From Mycolicibacterium wolinskyi (GTDB lineage: Bacteria > Actinomycetota > Actinomycetes > Mycobacteriales > Mycobacteriaceae), in the NCBI RefSeq assembly GCF_002101965.1, contig NZ_LQQA01000033.1:744001-808000 (forward strand): DNA of 64,000 nt, given 5' to 3'. The notes beneath the pieces are model-generated. The model had not been told where the DNA came from. It saw nothing but the letters and a program-made list of their open reading frames with translations, and made no database searches. The first letter of the stretch is position 1. Every line of letters begins with the position of its first letter. This document shows, piece by piece, positions 63,303 through 64,000 of the stretch. A program made the position numbers and the translations under genes.

Positions 63303-64000
63303 GTGGATTTCTCGGCAGTGACCAAGCCGGTTGAGCGGTTGCTGGCGACTGCGCAGAACGGGTTGGAGGTTTTGCGCTACGGCGGTCTGGAAACGGGTGC
63401 GGTGCCGTCACCGTTCCAGATCATCCAGAGCGTGCCCATGTACCGGCTGCGCCGGTACTTCCCACCCGATGCGCGGCCGGGCGCGCAGAATCCCGGCCCG
63501 CCGGTGCTGATGGTCCACCCGATGATGATGGCGGCCGACATGTGGGACGTCACGCGCGACGACGGCGCGGTCGGCATCCTGCATGCCGCGGGCGTCGACC
63601 CGTGGGTCATCGACTTCGGTTCGCCCGACAAGGTCGAAGGCGGCATGCGGCGGAACCTGGCCGACCACGTGGTGGCCCTGTCGGAAGCCATCGACACCGT
63701 CAAGCAGGTCACCGGGCGCGATGTCCATCTCGCCGGATACTCGCAGGGCGGCATGTTCGCCTATCAGGCCGCCGCCTACCGACGGTCGAAGGATCTCGCC
63801 AGCATCATCGCGTTCGGCGCACCCGTGGACACGCTCGCCGCACTGCCGATGAACCTGCCTGCCGGTGTCGCGGCCGGTGCCGCCGACTTCATGGCCGATC
63901 ACGTCTTCAGCCGCATCGACATTCCCGGCTGGCTCGCCCGTACGGGTTTCCAGATGCTCGATCCCATCAAGACCGCGCAATCGCGCCTCGAGTTCCTGCG
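63303..64000 (+). CDS. Lipase/PHA-synthase-like N-terminal domain, incomplete (Rv1683-like)
   Basis: The gene runs off the window. The visible ~232 residues form an alpha/beta hydrolase with PhaC-like features: PPVLMVHPMMMAADMWD, DPWVIDFGSPDK, and the nucleophile elbow GYSQGGMFAYQAAAY. In M. tuberculosis Rv1683 this domain is fused to a long-chain acyl-CoA synthetase and is linked to triacylglycerol metabolism; the rest would lie beyond the edge. GTG 63303 (or TTG 63300) is the likely start. Confidence 0.75.
   Translation, partial: MDFSAVTKPVERLLATAQNGLEVLRYGGLETGAVPSPFQIIQSVPMYRLRRYFPPDARPGAQNPGPPVLMVHPMMMAADMWDVTRDDGAVGILHAAGVDPWVIDFGSPDKVEGGMRRNLADHVVALSEAIDTVKQVTGRDVHLAGYSQGGMFAYQAAAYRRSKDLASIIAFGAPVDTLAALPMNLPAGVAAGAADFMADHVFSRIDIPGWLARTGFQMLDPIKTAQSRLEFL

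Overview
The window is a high-GC actinobacterial chromosome segment, almost certainly from a rapidly growing Mycobacterium (Mycolicibacterium). The gene order follows the M. tuberculosis block Rv1635c to Rv1659: LAM mannosyltransferase, universal stress protein, MBL hydrolase, uvrA, membrane esterase, lysX, infC-rpmI-rplT-tsnR, a DUF2236 protein, adenylate cyclase, pheST, argCJBDFRGH. Further support comes from the LpqH-type lipoprotein, many leaderless genes, GTG starts and ATGA/GTGA stop-start overlaps. Homologies to Rv genes are recalled from family knowledge, not from a search.

Layout. 1-2.3 kb: a DUF899 protein, tRNA-Cys, a SnoaL-like protein and a TesB-type thioesterase. 2.3-10.5 kb: a GT-C mannosyltransferase with an apparent ATT start, USP, MBL hydrolase, uvrA with a textbook DNA-damage promoter, a winged-helix protein and a lipoprotein. 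10.5-16.4 kb: an accessory cassette with a helical-repeat (TPR-like) protein translationally coupled to a CHAT (caspase-like) protease, plus three unknown proteins. It sits between genes that are otherwise conserved neighbours and is the best candidate for an undescribed system. 16.4-30.9 kb: esterase, lysX, DUF1844 protein, the infC operon (ATC start, leader with an attenuator-like hairpin), tsnR, acyl-CoA dehydrogenase, DUF2236 protein, adenylate cyclase and pheST.

30.9-43.0 kb: a 12-gene minus-strand operon with 4-nt overlaps or very short gaps. It encodes a tripartite tricarboxylate transporter (TctABC), two family III CoA-transferases, an enoyl-CoA hydratase, a PaaI thioesterase, an AbrB-like membrane protein, an L-2-hydroxyglutarate oxidase, a DapA-like aldolase, an atypical SDR and an FAH-family hydrolase. 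A divergent IclR regulator with a candidate operator faces it. Together they look like a complete uptake and CoA-dependent breakdown route for an unidentified dicarboxylic or tricarboxylic acid.

43.0-51.6 kb: the arginine operon, with an ARG box overlapping the start of argC. 51.6-54.2 kb: an alpha/beta hydrolase and an ABC-F ATPase. 54.4-63.2 kb: a contiguous carbon-phosphorus lyase operon, phnDCEFGHIJKLM, with a UTRA-GntR regulator inside it and a candidate operator in front. The window ends inside a large lipase-like gene resembling Rv1683. Two related long palindromic elements lie at the pheT/FAH and argG/argH junctions.
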